Below are positions 1 to 7,879 of a stretch of DNA of 14,005 nucleotides, piece after piece (the first letter of the stretch is position 1; every line of letters starts with the position of its first letter). Under the pieces are notes generated by a model. It did not search any database, had not been told where the DNA came from, and saw only the letters and a program-made list of their open reading frames with translations. Source of the DNA: CAYLKS01 sp964384205 [NCBI: uncultured bacterium] (GTDB lineage Bacteria > JAGOEH01); the NCBI GenBank assembly GCA_964384205.1, contig CAYLKS010000069.1, positions 1 to 14,005 of the forward strand. Reading direction: 5' to 3'. The translations under genes were made by a program, and so were the position numbers.

Positions 1-494
1 AGGAATTAAATGAAAAATTAAACAATCTGTAGACACAATTTTCTTGACAATACCAAATAATTTCTGGGGGAAACTTCTTTAAAAATAATCTGTTACTTAA
101 TGCTATCATATAGTCTATTATTTAAAAAACACTTAGAAACAATAAAATATACAAATATCTAAAAAAAATGACAATATCCAATTACGGAATACATATAGTA
201 TAATTCCTATAAGATTTTAAAATTTAAATCGTCAAAAATAATGCCTAAACCTTTTGACATCAAAATTTACATCGAAAAAATATATTCTATTATTAAATTA
301 TAATACTCAATGCCGTTAATCCAGAATTAATAATACCACTATACCAAATAGATAATTCTAATGAAGCTATATATCAATATAAAATCTTTCTGAAATTTAT
401 AATATCAAATATACAACCACTTATTACATAACAAATCAATAAATACATACTCACATCATCAAATCTGCCAACTCTATATCTTTATTAATCTTTA
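1..494. other. Very AT-rich stretch with no supported gene
   Basis: About 490 bases downstream of the second kinase. I find no coding frame longer than about 35 codons that resembles a protein on either strand, no hairpin followed by a T-run that would serve as a clean terminator, no tRNA and no repeat array. Very short frames exist (minus strand 448-374, plus strand 241-303) but have no ribosome site. The base composition looks even more AT-rich than the coding part. It is most likely the intergenic end of the operon or a decayed region; a gene may begin beyond position 1. Confidence 0.6.
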
Positions 495-1826
495 TTATTT
501 TTTTCTAACTTTCAACGGCATTTTTATAGAAAAAACTGCGCCTTTATTTTTTCCAGGACTCATAGCAGAAATCTGTCCATTATGTAATTCTACAATGTTC
601 TTACAAATAGCAAGACCTAAACCTGTAGTAGGTTCTCCTGCTGTACCTTCCCTTGCATATGGAGTAAAAGCTGTAAATAATTTACTGTAATCAATACTTT
701 CCCAGCCAATTCCATAATCTATAACATCAACCCAATAAAATTCATCACTTTTTCTAACTTTAATCTCTATTACACCATTCTCAAAACTAAACTTAATTGC
801 ATTATATAAAAGATTATTGAACACCTGAACCATCTTATCAAGATCTATTTTAATTAAAAAATCTTCAAAATCATTAATTTTAATTTTTAATCTTTTCTTT
901 ATTAAATTAGGTTCTATATCTGATACTACACCTCTTAAAAAAGCCATCATGGAAATTTCATCTATTTTTAATTGTAACTTATTTTGTTGAAATTTTAAAA
1001 CAGACAAAATCTCATTTATAAAATTCAGTTGCTTATAACCGCTTTTAATAATTGTATTTAACCAATTTCTATATTGTTCGGAGAGATTTTTATCTTCATA
1101 CATTAATTCTGCAAGTCCAATAATACCAGATAACGGGCTTCTCAAATCATGAGATGCTATTGACAAAAATTCATCTTTCATATTATTTAATTCAATCAGT
1201 TCTTTATTTTGTTTTGCTAACTTATCAACTAATTTCTTTTTTTCAATTAAAGCTAATGAAATTTTCCTTTGAAAAATCAAATTATCAATAGCTAATGCAA
1301 ACTTCAAAGCTAAATTTTTAAGATAATCAAAACTAAAATCATCCGAAAATCTATTTTCTTTATTACTGGCAAAAATAATAATTACATCAATTTTACCATT
1401 AAAAAATACTGGTAGCACCAGCAAAGATTCTACACCTGAACTTTTATCCTGCAAAAAATGAGAAAACTTACTAAAATCTGATTTAACAATTTCAGGAGAA
1501 GAAGGAATATTTTTATATTCCTCAAAATTGCAAATCTTTAGAAAAGTATATTTTTCAAGTTGCAAAAATTTAGAAATCTCTGAATTATTTGCAACATAAA
1601 AAGTTACATAATCTATTTTAAATATATTTAAAACAAAATCTCTAAAATCAACAAATAAATTATTTATATTTTTTGTTGATAATATTATAGATTCCAATTT
1701 ATTAAAATTATGAAACAAATTATAATTATACTCTGCATTATCAATGATTTCAAAAATAATTTTTTTTAAGTCTTCAACTCCAAGATTATTTATATTTTCT
1801 TTAAAACTACGAGAATCAAAAGTAAT
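495..1826 (-). CDS. Second sensor histidine kinase, GAF-like; probable ATT start
   Basis: Cytoplasmic histidine kinase, 443 residues if it starts at ATT 1826; 407 from the first standard start, TTG 1718. The frame is open for 36 codons above the TTG, directly after an in-frame TAA. The added stretch (LGVEDLKKIIFEIID onward) continues a helix into the GAF-like domain. Numbered from ATT: GAF-like region about 45-185 (DYVTFYVANN, LLVLPVFFNGKIDVIIIF), coiled coil about 190-215, H-box SIASHDLRSPLSGIIG (H226), N-box NLLYNAIKFS (N342), G1 DYGIGW (D370) and TGLGLAICKN (G402 region). All catalytic boxes are intact. It follows the sigma-54 regulator with only 4 bases between stop and ATT, so it may give the regulator a second input. 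No transmembrane segment is seen. Gene identity is certain; the start is not. Confidence 0.88.
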   Translation of the reverse strand: MTFDSRSFKENINNLGVEDLKKIIFEIIDNAEYNYNLFHNFNKLESIILSTKNINNLFVDFRDFVLNIFKIDYVTFYVANNSEISKFLQLEKYTFLKICNFEEYKNIPSSPEIVKSDFSKFSHFLQDKSSGVESLLVLPVFFNGKIDVIIIFASNKENRFSDDFSFDYLKNLALKFALAIDNLIFQRKISLALIEKKKLVDKLAKQNKELIELNNMKDEFLSIASHDLRSPLSGIIGLAELMYEDKNLSEQYRNWLNTIIKSGYKQLNFINEILSVLKFQQNKLQLKIDEISMMAFLRGVVSDIEPNLIKKRLKIKINDFEDFLIKIDLDKMVQVFNNLLYNAIKFSFENGVIEIKVRKSDEFYWVDVIDYGIGWESIDYSKLFTAFTPYAREGTAGEPTTGLGLAICKNIVELHNGQISAMSPGKNKGAVFSIKMPLKVRKK

Positions 1827-1830
1827 TTAT

Positions 1831-3234
1831 CTACTCCTGTTTTAAATCAAAATCTTCTGGTATTAAACCAGCATCTCTATACTCATTTAATTTATTCCTT
1901 AAAGTACGGATACTAATACCTAATTTTTCAGCTGCTTTTGTTTTATTATTGCCACATTTACGTAAAGTAACAAATATTGCATCTTTTTCTATCTCAGCAA
2001 TAGTTTTATTTCCAAAATAAGTATTCATGAAGGTTTGTAAATCAAATTCTTTATTTACTGGAATATTTTCCTCAATTATAATATCATCAGGAGTTATAAT
2101 ATCAGATTTTGAAATAATAGTAGCACGTTCTATTGTGTTTTCAAGTTCTCTAACATTCCCTGGCCAATCATAGTTCATTAACTTTTCCAATGCATCTTTG
2201 TGAATTTTTCTTATAGGAACACCATTTTCTAATGAAAATTTTTCAATAAAATGATTCACTAATGCTGGAATATCTTCTTTCCTTTCTCTTAAAGGCGGCA
2301 TTTTGATGGGAAAAACATTTAATCTATAATAAAGATCTTCTCTAAAATTGTTATTTGCGATTTCTTTCAATAAATCACGATTTGTTGTAGCAATAACTCT
2401 AACATCTACTTTAATTGTTTGAGAACCACCAACTCTCTCAAATTCTTTTTCCTGCAAAACCCTTAATAATTTTGCCTGCAAATTAAGAGATATTTCACTT
2501 ATTTCATCTAATAAAATAGTTCCTCCATCAGCAAGTCCAAACTTCCCTGTAGTTTGTCTTATTGCTCCTGTAAAAGAACCTTTCTCATGACCAAATAATT
2601 CACTTTCAACAAGCCCTTCAGGTAAAGCAGCGCAATTCATTTTAATAAAAGGCTTATCTCTACGTGGGCTATTATAATGAATAGCACGCGCTACCAATTC
2701 CTTACCTGTTCCACTTTCCCCTGTTATCAAAACAGTAGCCTTTGTCTTAGCAACTGTTTTGATTAATTCAAAAATTTTTTTCATCGGCTTACTTATGCCA
2801 ATAATTGAGCTTAAATCATATTTTGTAAACAATTGGCTTTTCAATAATTTATTCTCAGCAATAACATTCTGAAAATTCTTTACCCTATCAACCAAAATCT
2901 CAATTTCATCTGCAGTACATGGTTTCATCAAATAATCATAAGCACCTATTTTCATAGCCTCCACAGCATTCTCTACTGTTCCATAAGCTGTCAAAACAAC
3001 AACAAATGTATCTGGGGTTTTTTCTTTAACAAATCTCAAAACATCCATACCTGTAATTTCAGGCATTTTCATATCTGTTATTACTAAATTATAATTATTA
3101 TCTTCCAATATCTTTATAGCCTCTTTCCCATTTTTAGCAATTTCAACATTATAGCCTTTTCGCTTTAAAGTTTCATATAAATAATCTCGCATTAATTCTT
3201 CATCATCTACTACTAAAATTCTAAATTCACTCAT
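1831..3234 (-). CDS. NtrC-family sigma-54 response regulator (FlgR/FlrC-like)
   Basis: 467 residues. Receiver domain (1-120) with D10/D11, phospho-acceptor D54 (VITDMKMP), T82 and K104. AAA+ domain (about 142-375) with Walker A GESGTGKE at 172-179, the sigma-54 contact loop GSFTGA at 219-224, Walker B GTILLDEI at 238-245 and the FREDLYYRLNVFPI arginine-finger segment near 297-310. The sigma-54 loop has serine in place of the usual alanine, a seen variant. A Fis-type helix-turn-helix closes the protein (about 413-455, KTKAAEKLGISIRTLRNKL). It should activate sigma-54 promoters when phosphorylated, most likely by the PAS kinase upstream. A strong purine-rich ribosome site (GGAGAGGGAG) precedes the ATG by 2 bases, within an 18-base gap. 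The AGGAG in its last codons also serves the next gene. Confidence 0.95.
   Translation of the reverse strand: MSEFRILVVDDEELMRDYLYETLKRKGYNVEIAKNGKEAIKILEDNNYNLVITDMKMPEITGMDVLRFVKEKTPDTFVVVLTAYGTVENAVEAMKIGAYDYLMKPCTADEIEILVDRVKNFQNVIAENKLLKSQLFTKYDLSSIIGISKPMKKIFELIKTVAKTKATVLITGESGTGKELVARAIHYNSPRRDKPFIKMNCAALPEGLVESELFGHEKGSFTGAIRQTTGKFGLADGGTILLDEISEISLNLQAKLLRVLQEKEFERVGGSQTIKVDVRVIATTNRDLLKEIANNNFREDLYYRLNVFPIKMPPLRERKEDIPALVNHFIEKFSLENGVPIRKIHKDALEKLMNYDWPGNVRELENTIERATIISKSDIITPDDIIIEENIPVNKEFDLQTFMNTYFGNKTIAEIEKDAIFVTLRKCGNNKTKAAEKLGISIRTLRNKLNEYRDAGLIPEDFDLKQE
1834..1838 (-). promoter_or_regulatory. Ribosome binding site supporting an ATT start
   Basis: AGGAG on the minus strand, within the last codons (CAG GAG) of the sigma-54 regulator gene. 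It is exactly 7 bases before the ATT at 1826-1824. The first standard start in that frame, TTG at 1718, has no such site near it. Confidence 0.5.
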
Positions 3235-3252
3235 ATCTCCCTCTCCTAAAAT

Positions 3253-4542
3253 TTAATCAATACCAGGTAACTTAATTATTATATCTGTACCTTCATTTTC
3301 TTTTGATTCAATCAATATATCACCATTATGAAGGTTTATAATCTTCTTAACAATAGCAAGCCCCAAACCTGTACCGTTTTCTTTAGTTGTAAAAAAAGGA
3401 TTGAAAATCTTTTCTATATTCTCTTTACTAATACCAATTCCATTATCTGAAATCTTTATAAAAATGGGCCTTGCCATACTTTTAGGTGTTTTTGTTATCA
3501 TATTCCAATGAGAAAATTGTCTAATCTCTTTCTCTTTACGCAAAACATTTATAGAAATTTTAGGATTTTCTATGTGACTAACCGCATCTATGGAATTGAT
3601 CATGATATTATAAAGAGACTGAACTAAAAGATCTTTATCACATTTTAATTCTATTAGCTCATCTTTTATATTATTCTCAATCTCAATTTGTAACTTTCTC
3701 TGTTCCATCATAGAACCAATATTTCCTACCACATTATCTACAATATCTCTCAATTTCACAATCTGCATATTTAATTTAAAATCTCTTGTATAAGTTAACA
3801 AATTAGTAACTATCTTATTTAAACTCTCAACTCCCTGAATAATTTTTTTAACTAATCGTGCTTTATCTTCATCATCTTTTAAGTCTCTATATAAAAGATT
3901 GGCAAATCCTGTTATACCACCCAGAGGATTTCTTATTTCATGAGCAACTGTTGCTGCCATCTCTCCTAAAGCCGCAAGAGTATTCTTTTTTATCAATTCT
4001 TTTTCTAATTTTTTATAATCTGTTAAATCTTGAAAAATCTCAACTGCTCCTAAAATATTTCCACTTTTATCTGTTATATAACTTGTAGAAAAACTTATAG
4101 GAATTTTTTTGTTATCCTTACGTATAATTTCTTTTTCCCTATTAACTATATTCTCTCCAGAAATAAGCGTATAGTTTAATGTAAACTTATGATGCACACT
4201 TTTTCCCAAAACATCTTTATAATATTTCCCAACTACCTCTTCCCCAGAAAAACCAGTAATCTCTTCAGCAGCTCTATTAAAAATAGTAATTTTTCCATTT
4301 AAATCAATAGCCACCACACCACTATTCATACTTTCCAGAATATTATTTAAATAATTTTTTACTCTAAAATTTTCATCTAAAGATTTCTGTAATTCTTTAT
4401 TTTTCTTATCCAATTCAAAATTAATATCTTCAAATTTTTTCTGCAACTCCCTATAGGCATTAGTCAATACTTCTGTGCTATTATTAAATTCTTCAAATGC
4501 TTTTTGCAAACTCTTTATATATTCTATTTTATCACTCATCAT
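3253..4542 (-). CDS. PAS sensor histidine kinase (FlgS/FlrB-like)
   Basis: Cytoplasmic kinase of 429 residues with no membrane segment. A coiled coil (about 10-62) precedes a PAS domain (about 65-180: NSGVVAIDLNGKITIFNRAAEEITGFS). The dimerisation helix carries the H-box TVAHEIRNPLGGI (H201). The ATPase domain has N316 (NIMINSID), the G1 box DNGIGI (D366) and GTGLGLAIV (G390 onward). About 25 residues (about 335-359, KEKEIRQFSHW to MARP) are extra between the N and G1 boxes. It lies just before an NtrC-type regulator inside a motility operon, matching the FlgS-FlgR and FlrB-FlrC pairs that turn on sigma-54 flagellar genes. Lack of membrane segments fits that role. I chose the ATG overlapping the previous TGA; a GTG at 4545 and an ATG at 4539 are alternatives. 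Confidence 0.92.
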   Translation of the reverse strand: MMSDKIEYIKSLQKAFEEFNNSTEVLTNAYRELQKKFEDINFELDKKNKELQKSLDENFRVKNYLNNILESMNSGVVAIDLNGKITIFNRAAEEITGFSGEEVVGKYYKDVLGKSVHHKFTLNYTLISGENIVNREKEIIRKDNKKIPISFSTSYITDKSGNILGAVEIFQDLTDYKKLEKELIKKNTLAALGEMAATVAHEIRNPLGGITGFANLLYRDLKDDEDKARLVKKIIQGVESLNKIVTNLLTYTRDFKLNMQIVKLRDIVDNVVGNIGSMMEQRKLQIEIENNIKDELIELKCDKDLLVQSLYNIMINSIDAVSHIENPKISINVLRKEKEIRQFSHWNMITKTPKSMARPIFIKISDNGIGISKENIEKIFNPFFTTKENGTGLGLAIVKKIINLHNGDILIESKENEGTDIIIKLPGID

Positions 4543-4967
4543 CACTTATTCTTTTTATAACTATTAATTGCTCTTTTCATATCCACTGTTTTAATAGAAG
4601 AATTATTAAGAGTAATTCCTTTTATTTTCATATTTTTTGCAATCTCACCATCTAATTTAACTATTTTTGCCATTACATCCTTCAAATCTTTAAGAACACC
4701 AGATAATTCCTGCTTTAACATACTATCTCTGATTACTGCTTTATTTTTTATCCAAAAATCCTTCTCTTCCGAAATCATATCTTCAATTTCTTTTATTTTA
4801 TCTTCTATTTCCATTCTTTTAGATAAATAATTTAAAAAATCAACAGGTGAAAAATCTATATTATTATTAAAATCATTTGCTAATTTCAATATTTCAAAAT
4901 ATAATTCCTTTTCTTTCATAAAGTTAGATTTTAAAACCATTAAAATTTTTTCTGTACTATTATCCAT
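4542..4967 (-). CDS. Small helical protein, possible FlgN-type flagellar chaperone
   Basis: 141 residues, almost entirely helical and charged, with no signal peptide. The helix FLNYLSKRMEIEDKIKEIEDMI around 44-65 resembles the central R-x-x-L/I-x-x-x-I region of FlgN chaperones. The tail KRAINSYKKNK recalls their C-terminal tyrosine-containing helix. FlgN holds the hook-filament junction proteins FlgK and FlgL for export. Length is right (about 140), but similarity is compositional and no strong motif is visible, so a generic coiled-coil protein remains possible. The start lies inside the end of the AMIN-TPR gene (8-base overlap) and the TGA overlaps the next ATG (TGATG), so expression is tightly coupled on both sides. 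Confidence 0.75.
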   Translation of the reverse strand: MDNSTEKILMVLKSNFMKEKELYFEILKLANDFNNNIDFSPVDFLNYLSKRMEIEDKIKEIEDMISEEKDFWIKNKAVIRDSMLKQELSGVLKDLKDVMAKIVKLDGEIAKNMKIKGITLNNSSIKTVDMKRAINSYKKNK

Positions 4968-6831
4968 CTTGCATTTTTTTCTTCTTTAATTCTTCTATTT
5001 TAGGTTCAATTTCCATAAGCCATTTTACATTATCCAACTCAAATTGAGCATGATTATACCAAATAGAATTTTTATAATTCTCAAGAACTCTATTGTAATA
5101 TACAATAGCATTTTTATAATCTTTCTTTATTTTATAAATATTTCCAATTTGAAACATAACCCAATCTAATTTTTCAGGATATTCCCTGAGAAAATATTCT
5201 TCTAATTTTTTATAATAAACCAAAGCACTATCGTATTGCTCATTCTGAAACAAAAGATCTGGTAAAGTAAATATAGCATAATTTATATCTGTATGAAATA
5301 ACATTTGAGGTTCTTTTTTACTTTCAAATATCTCTACAATTTTTTTTATATAATAAATCGATTTTCCTAATTTATTTTTTCCTTTATAAAGATCTGCTAA
5401 CTCTCTATACAATTTAATTAAAGAAAATTCGTCAGGTACCAACTTTAAAGCATAATCATATTCTTCATCCCTAATAATAGGCTTATTCTTCTTTTCATAA
5501 ATTCTCGCCAAAAAAAGATGTGCCCAATAGCAATTTTTATCATCAGGGAACTTCTGGATAAATAACCTTAAATATTTTATTGCATCATCATATTTACCTA
5601 AATAATAATATGCTTTCCCCAAAATAAAAAGAATTTCATCTAAAAACTCAGTATTAGGATTAACATCATATAAAAGCTGTGCGTATTTACTCGCCTGAGG
5701 ATATAACATCAATTTAAAATATATTTTAGCTAATAATAAATATGAATCCTCAACAAATTTAGAATCTGGAAATAATTTAATAAGAGAATACAATACCTTT
5801 ACTGCTCTTTCATAATCATCTCTATCATAATATTCCTTCGCCCAAATAAAAAGCTTCAGTGGTTCCTGTTCTTTCAAATCCTCTTTTATACCATAAGCCT
5901 TCAAAAAAGAATCAACTTCTGCCGAATCTATCTGTGGCTTGCCTTTTGCTCTTAAACTATCATTAACAGCTTTTATAGAATCCAATTTAATAATCTTATC
6001 CACTATATCCTGTAAATATTGTCTTTTTTTTCTTATTTCAGGAAATTTGGAAGTATCTGCGGCTATTCTTAAATACAAATCCAAATATTCTATAGCTTTA
6101 TTAAAATCTTTTGTATCTTCAGAAATTTGAGACAAATAAATATAACTATCATAAAATTTCTTTTCATCTTTAAGGGCCTGACTAAAATTATAAATTGCTT
6201 TGGGATAATCCTTTTTTTCAAACCGTATTATACCAGCATAATAATAAGCTTCTGTAGAATTTCCTTCAATAGCAGCTATTCTAAAATTTTTTAATGCTTC
6301 TTCATAATTCTTCTCTCTAAAATATTTTTTCCCCAATTCAATATAATTTCTATATTTATTAGTAATATTAGCTACAGAATCTGGATATATATCAATAACA
6401 AGTCTATATGGCCTCAATAAAGTAAATACTTTATAGACAAAATTAGTATCAGTAAGAATAATAACCTGAGAATGTCTTTTCCCTATTTCTTCTACATAAA
6501 CAGATCTCACAAAAGGAAGCTCCACTTCTTTTTTTAATTCACTCTGCCCCATCACAGTATTATATAACATAACAACCAGCTTATCATCTGCAATTTTTTT
6601 AATATCGTATAAAGGGCTATCGGATAATTGAATTACTACTCTTGTTTTTGTGTTATGGAAACCTAAATAAATTTTAAAAATAACATTACTTGTATCAATA
6701 TATTTTTTAGTAGTATCTTTTCTAATAGAATCCCTATTAGTATCAACAGATAATGTATCAATTATATCTATCTGCCCCAATATAGCAATAGAAAAATGTA
6801 AAAAAAAAATAAGTCCCGTAATTTTCCTCAT
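4960..6831 (-). CDS. Exported AMIN-TPR repeat protein
   Basis: 623 residues. The N-terminus (RK then a hydrophobic stretch to about residue 19, ILGQ) looks like a signal peptide with no lipobox cysteine, so a soluble periplasmic protein is likely. Residues about 50-150 match an AMIN-type beta domain (RVVIQLSDSPLYDI, LPFVRSVYVEEIG, YRLVIDIYP). AMIN domains localise proteins to peptidoglycan or to secretion and flagellar machines. From about 160 to 605 there are many TPR-like helix pairs (for example YFREKNYEEALKNF, YYYLGKYDDAIKYL, IYKIKKDYKNAIVYY), with a linker at about 270-325. It starts one base after the cheB stop and overlaps the next gene by 8 bases. Its place in a motility operon suggests a flagellar scaffold, perhaps analogous to the TPR proteins PflA/PflB of Campylobacter, but no homology to them is claimed. 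Confidence 0.82.
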   Translation of the reverse strand: MRKITGLIFFLHFSIAILGQIDIIDTLSVDTNRDSIRKDTTKKYIDTSNVIFKIYLGFHNTKTRVVIQLSDSPLYDIKKIADDKLVVMLYNTVMGQSELKKEVELPFVRSVYVEEIGKRHSQVIILTDTNFVYKVFTLLRPYRLVIDIYPDSVANITNKYRNYIELGKKYFREKNYEEALKNFRIAAIEGNSTEAYYYAGIIRFEKKDYPKAIYNFSQALKDEKKFYDSYIYLSQISEDTKDFNKAIEYLDLYLRIAADTSKFPEIRKKRQYLQDIVDKIIKLDSIKAVNDSLRAKGKPQIDSAEVDSFLKAYGIKEDLKEQEPLKLFIWAKEYYDRDDYERAVKVLYSLIKLFPDSKFVEDSYLLLAKIYFKLMLYPQASKYAQLLYDVNPNTEFLDEILFILGKAYYYLGKYDDAIKYLRLFIQKFPDDKNCYWAHLFLARIYEKKNKPIIRDEEYDYALKLVPDEFSLIKLYRELADLYKGKNKLGKSIYYIKKIVEIFESKKEPQMLFHTDINYAIFTLPDLLFQNEQYDSALVYYKKLEEYFLREYPEKLDWVMFQIGNIYKIKKDYKNAIVYYNRVLENYKNSIWYNHAQFELDNVKWLMEIEPKIEELKKKKMQDG

Positions 6832-6832
6832 A

Positions 6833-7879
6833 TTAATTCATCACTAATTTCATTATTTTAAAAGCAATTTGATCTAAAGGAAGTACAAAATCAGCAAGTT
6901 TATTTTCAATAACAACTCTTGGCATACCATAAACGACACATGATTCTTCATCCTGTGCAATAACAGTACCATGAAAATGCTTTATAGTGCGAGATCCCTC
7001 AAGCCCATCATGCCCCATACCAGTCATAACTACCCCAAGAGTTTTATCTTTAAAAAATCCACCTACAGAATTAAACAAAAAATCAACAGAAGGCGTATAA
7101 AGAGAATCCATATCAAAAATATTAATGATATACCTACTACCATGTTTCTTCAACTTCATATGATGTCCACCAGGTGCAATATACACAATATTATCATCTA
7201 TCACTTCATTATGCTCTGCTTCTTTAACCTGTAATGGAGATAGACTATTTAATCTCTCTGCAAGAGATTTTGTGAATATAGGAGGCATGTGTTGTACCAC
7301 CAATACAGGCATAGATATTCCCTTGCTTAAATTAGGAATAACCCGTTCTAAAGCTGGAGGTCCCCCTGTAGAAGTTCCAATTGTTAATACCTCATATTTT
7401 TTCTCTTTTTTTTCTATTTTGTCTTCTTTTTTAGAAGTTGGCAAAGTAATAAGATTTATTTTATGTGAAATAAGATTCTTTATCTTAGCTTTAGAAGCAT
7501 TCTTTATTTTTTCAATTATTAAATGTTTTTTGTCAAAAATAGATAGAGAAGAGCCTTGGATATCTTTTGATAAATAATCAACTGCTCCTGCTTCTAATGC
7601 TTCTAATGTAACCTTTGCACCTTCTTCAGTCAAAGAACTAAACATTATAACAGGTACCGGATGCTTTGTCATTATTTCTTTTAGCGCTGAGATACCATCC
7701 ATAAGAGGCATTTCCACATCCATAGTCACAACATCTGGGTCTAAATCTAATACCATTTGAACACCATCTTTACCATTAGCTGCTTCTCCAACAACTTCTA
7801 TATCAGGTTCTGATTGCACCATCTTAATAAGAGCTTTTCTAATAAATGGAGAATCATCTACTATCAATAACTTTATCAT
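6833..7879 (-). CDS. cheB: Chemotaxis methylesterase/glutamine deamidase CheB
   Basis: Removes methyl groups from chemoreceptor glutamates and deamidates receptor glutamines; activated by phosphorylation from CheA. 348 residues. Receiver domain 1-125 with D8/D9, phospho-acceptor D54 (VTMDVEMP) and K105. A lysine-rich linker occupies about 130-162. The catalytic domain 163-348 has the serine motif IGTSTGGPPALE (S170), QHMPP (H197) and TGMGHDG (D291), a complete triad. AGGGTG lies about 10 bases before the ATG, inside the previous gene. It overlaps the fapA stop by one base, and one base separates it from the AMIN-TPR gene. Length and motifs are typical of the family. Confidence 0.97.
   Translation of the reverse strand: MIKLLIVDDSPFIRKALIKMVQSEPDIEVVGEAANGKDGVQMVLDLDPDVVTMDVEMPLMDGISALKEIMTKHPVPVIMFSSLTEEGAKVTLEALEAGAVDYLSKDIQGSSLSIFDKKHLIIEKIKNASKAKIKNLISHKINLITLPTSKKEDKIEKKEKKYEVLTIGTSTGGPPALERVIPNLSKGISMPVLVVQHMPPIFTKSLAERLNSLSPLQVKEAEHNEVIDDNIVYIAPGGHHMKLKKHGSRYIINIFDMDSLYTPSVDFLFNSVGGFFKDKTLGVVMTGMGHDGLEGSRTIKHFHGTVIAQDEESCVVYGMPRVVIENKLADFVLPLDQIAFKIMKLVMN

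Noticed and set aside
44-72. TTGACA on the plus strand as a promoter
   Set aside because: The sequence 17 bases downstream is GGGGAA, with no -10 element at an acceptable spacing and no gene following on that strand.
241-303. Plus-strand 20-residue frame starting MPKPFDIK
   Set aside because: No ribosome site. The in-frame sequence upstream is also open without a better start, and it resembles nothing known.
315-329. Short inverted repeat TTAAT-CCAGA-ATTAA as terminator or operator
   Set aside because: Only five A/T pairs form the stem, with no T-run after it. Such matches are expected by chance at this base composition.
374-448. Minus-strand 24-residue hydrophobic frame (MYLLICYVISG start)
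   Set aside because: No ribosome site and no clear coding context. Such short frames are expected by chance in very AT-rich DNA.
3858-4088. Plus-strand open frame of about 76 codons inside the PAS kinase gene
   Set aside because: It is antisense to a kinase with intact motifs. The leucine/histidine/tyrosine-rich composition is what the reverse of an AT-rich coding strand gives. The same applies to the other plus-strand frames across the window.
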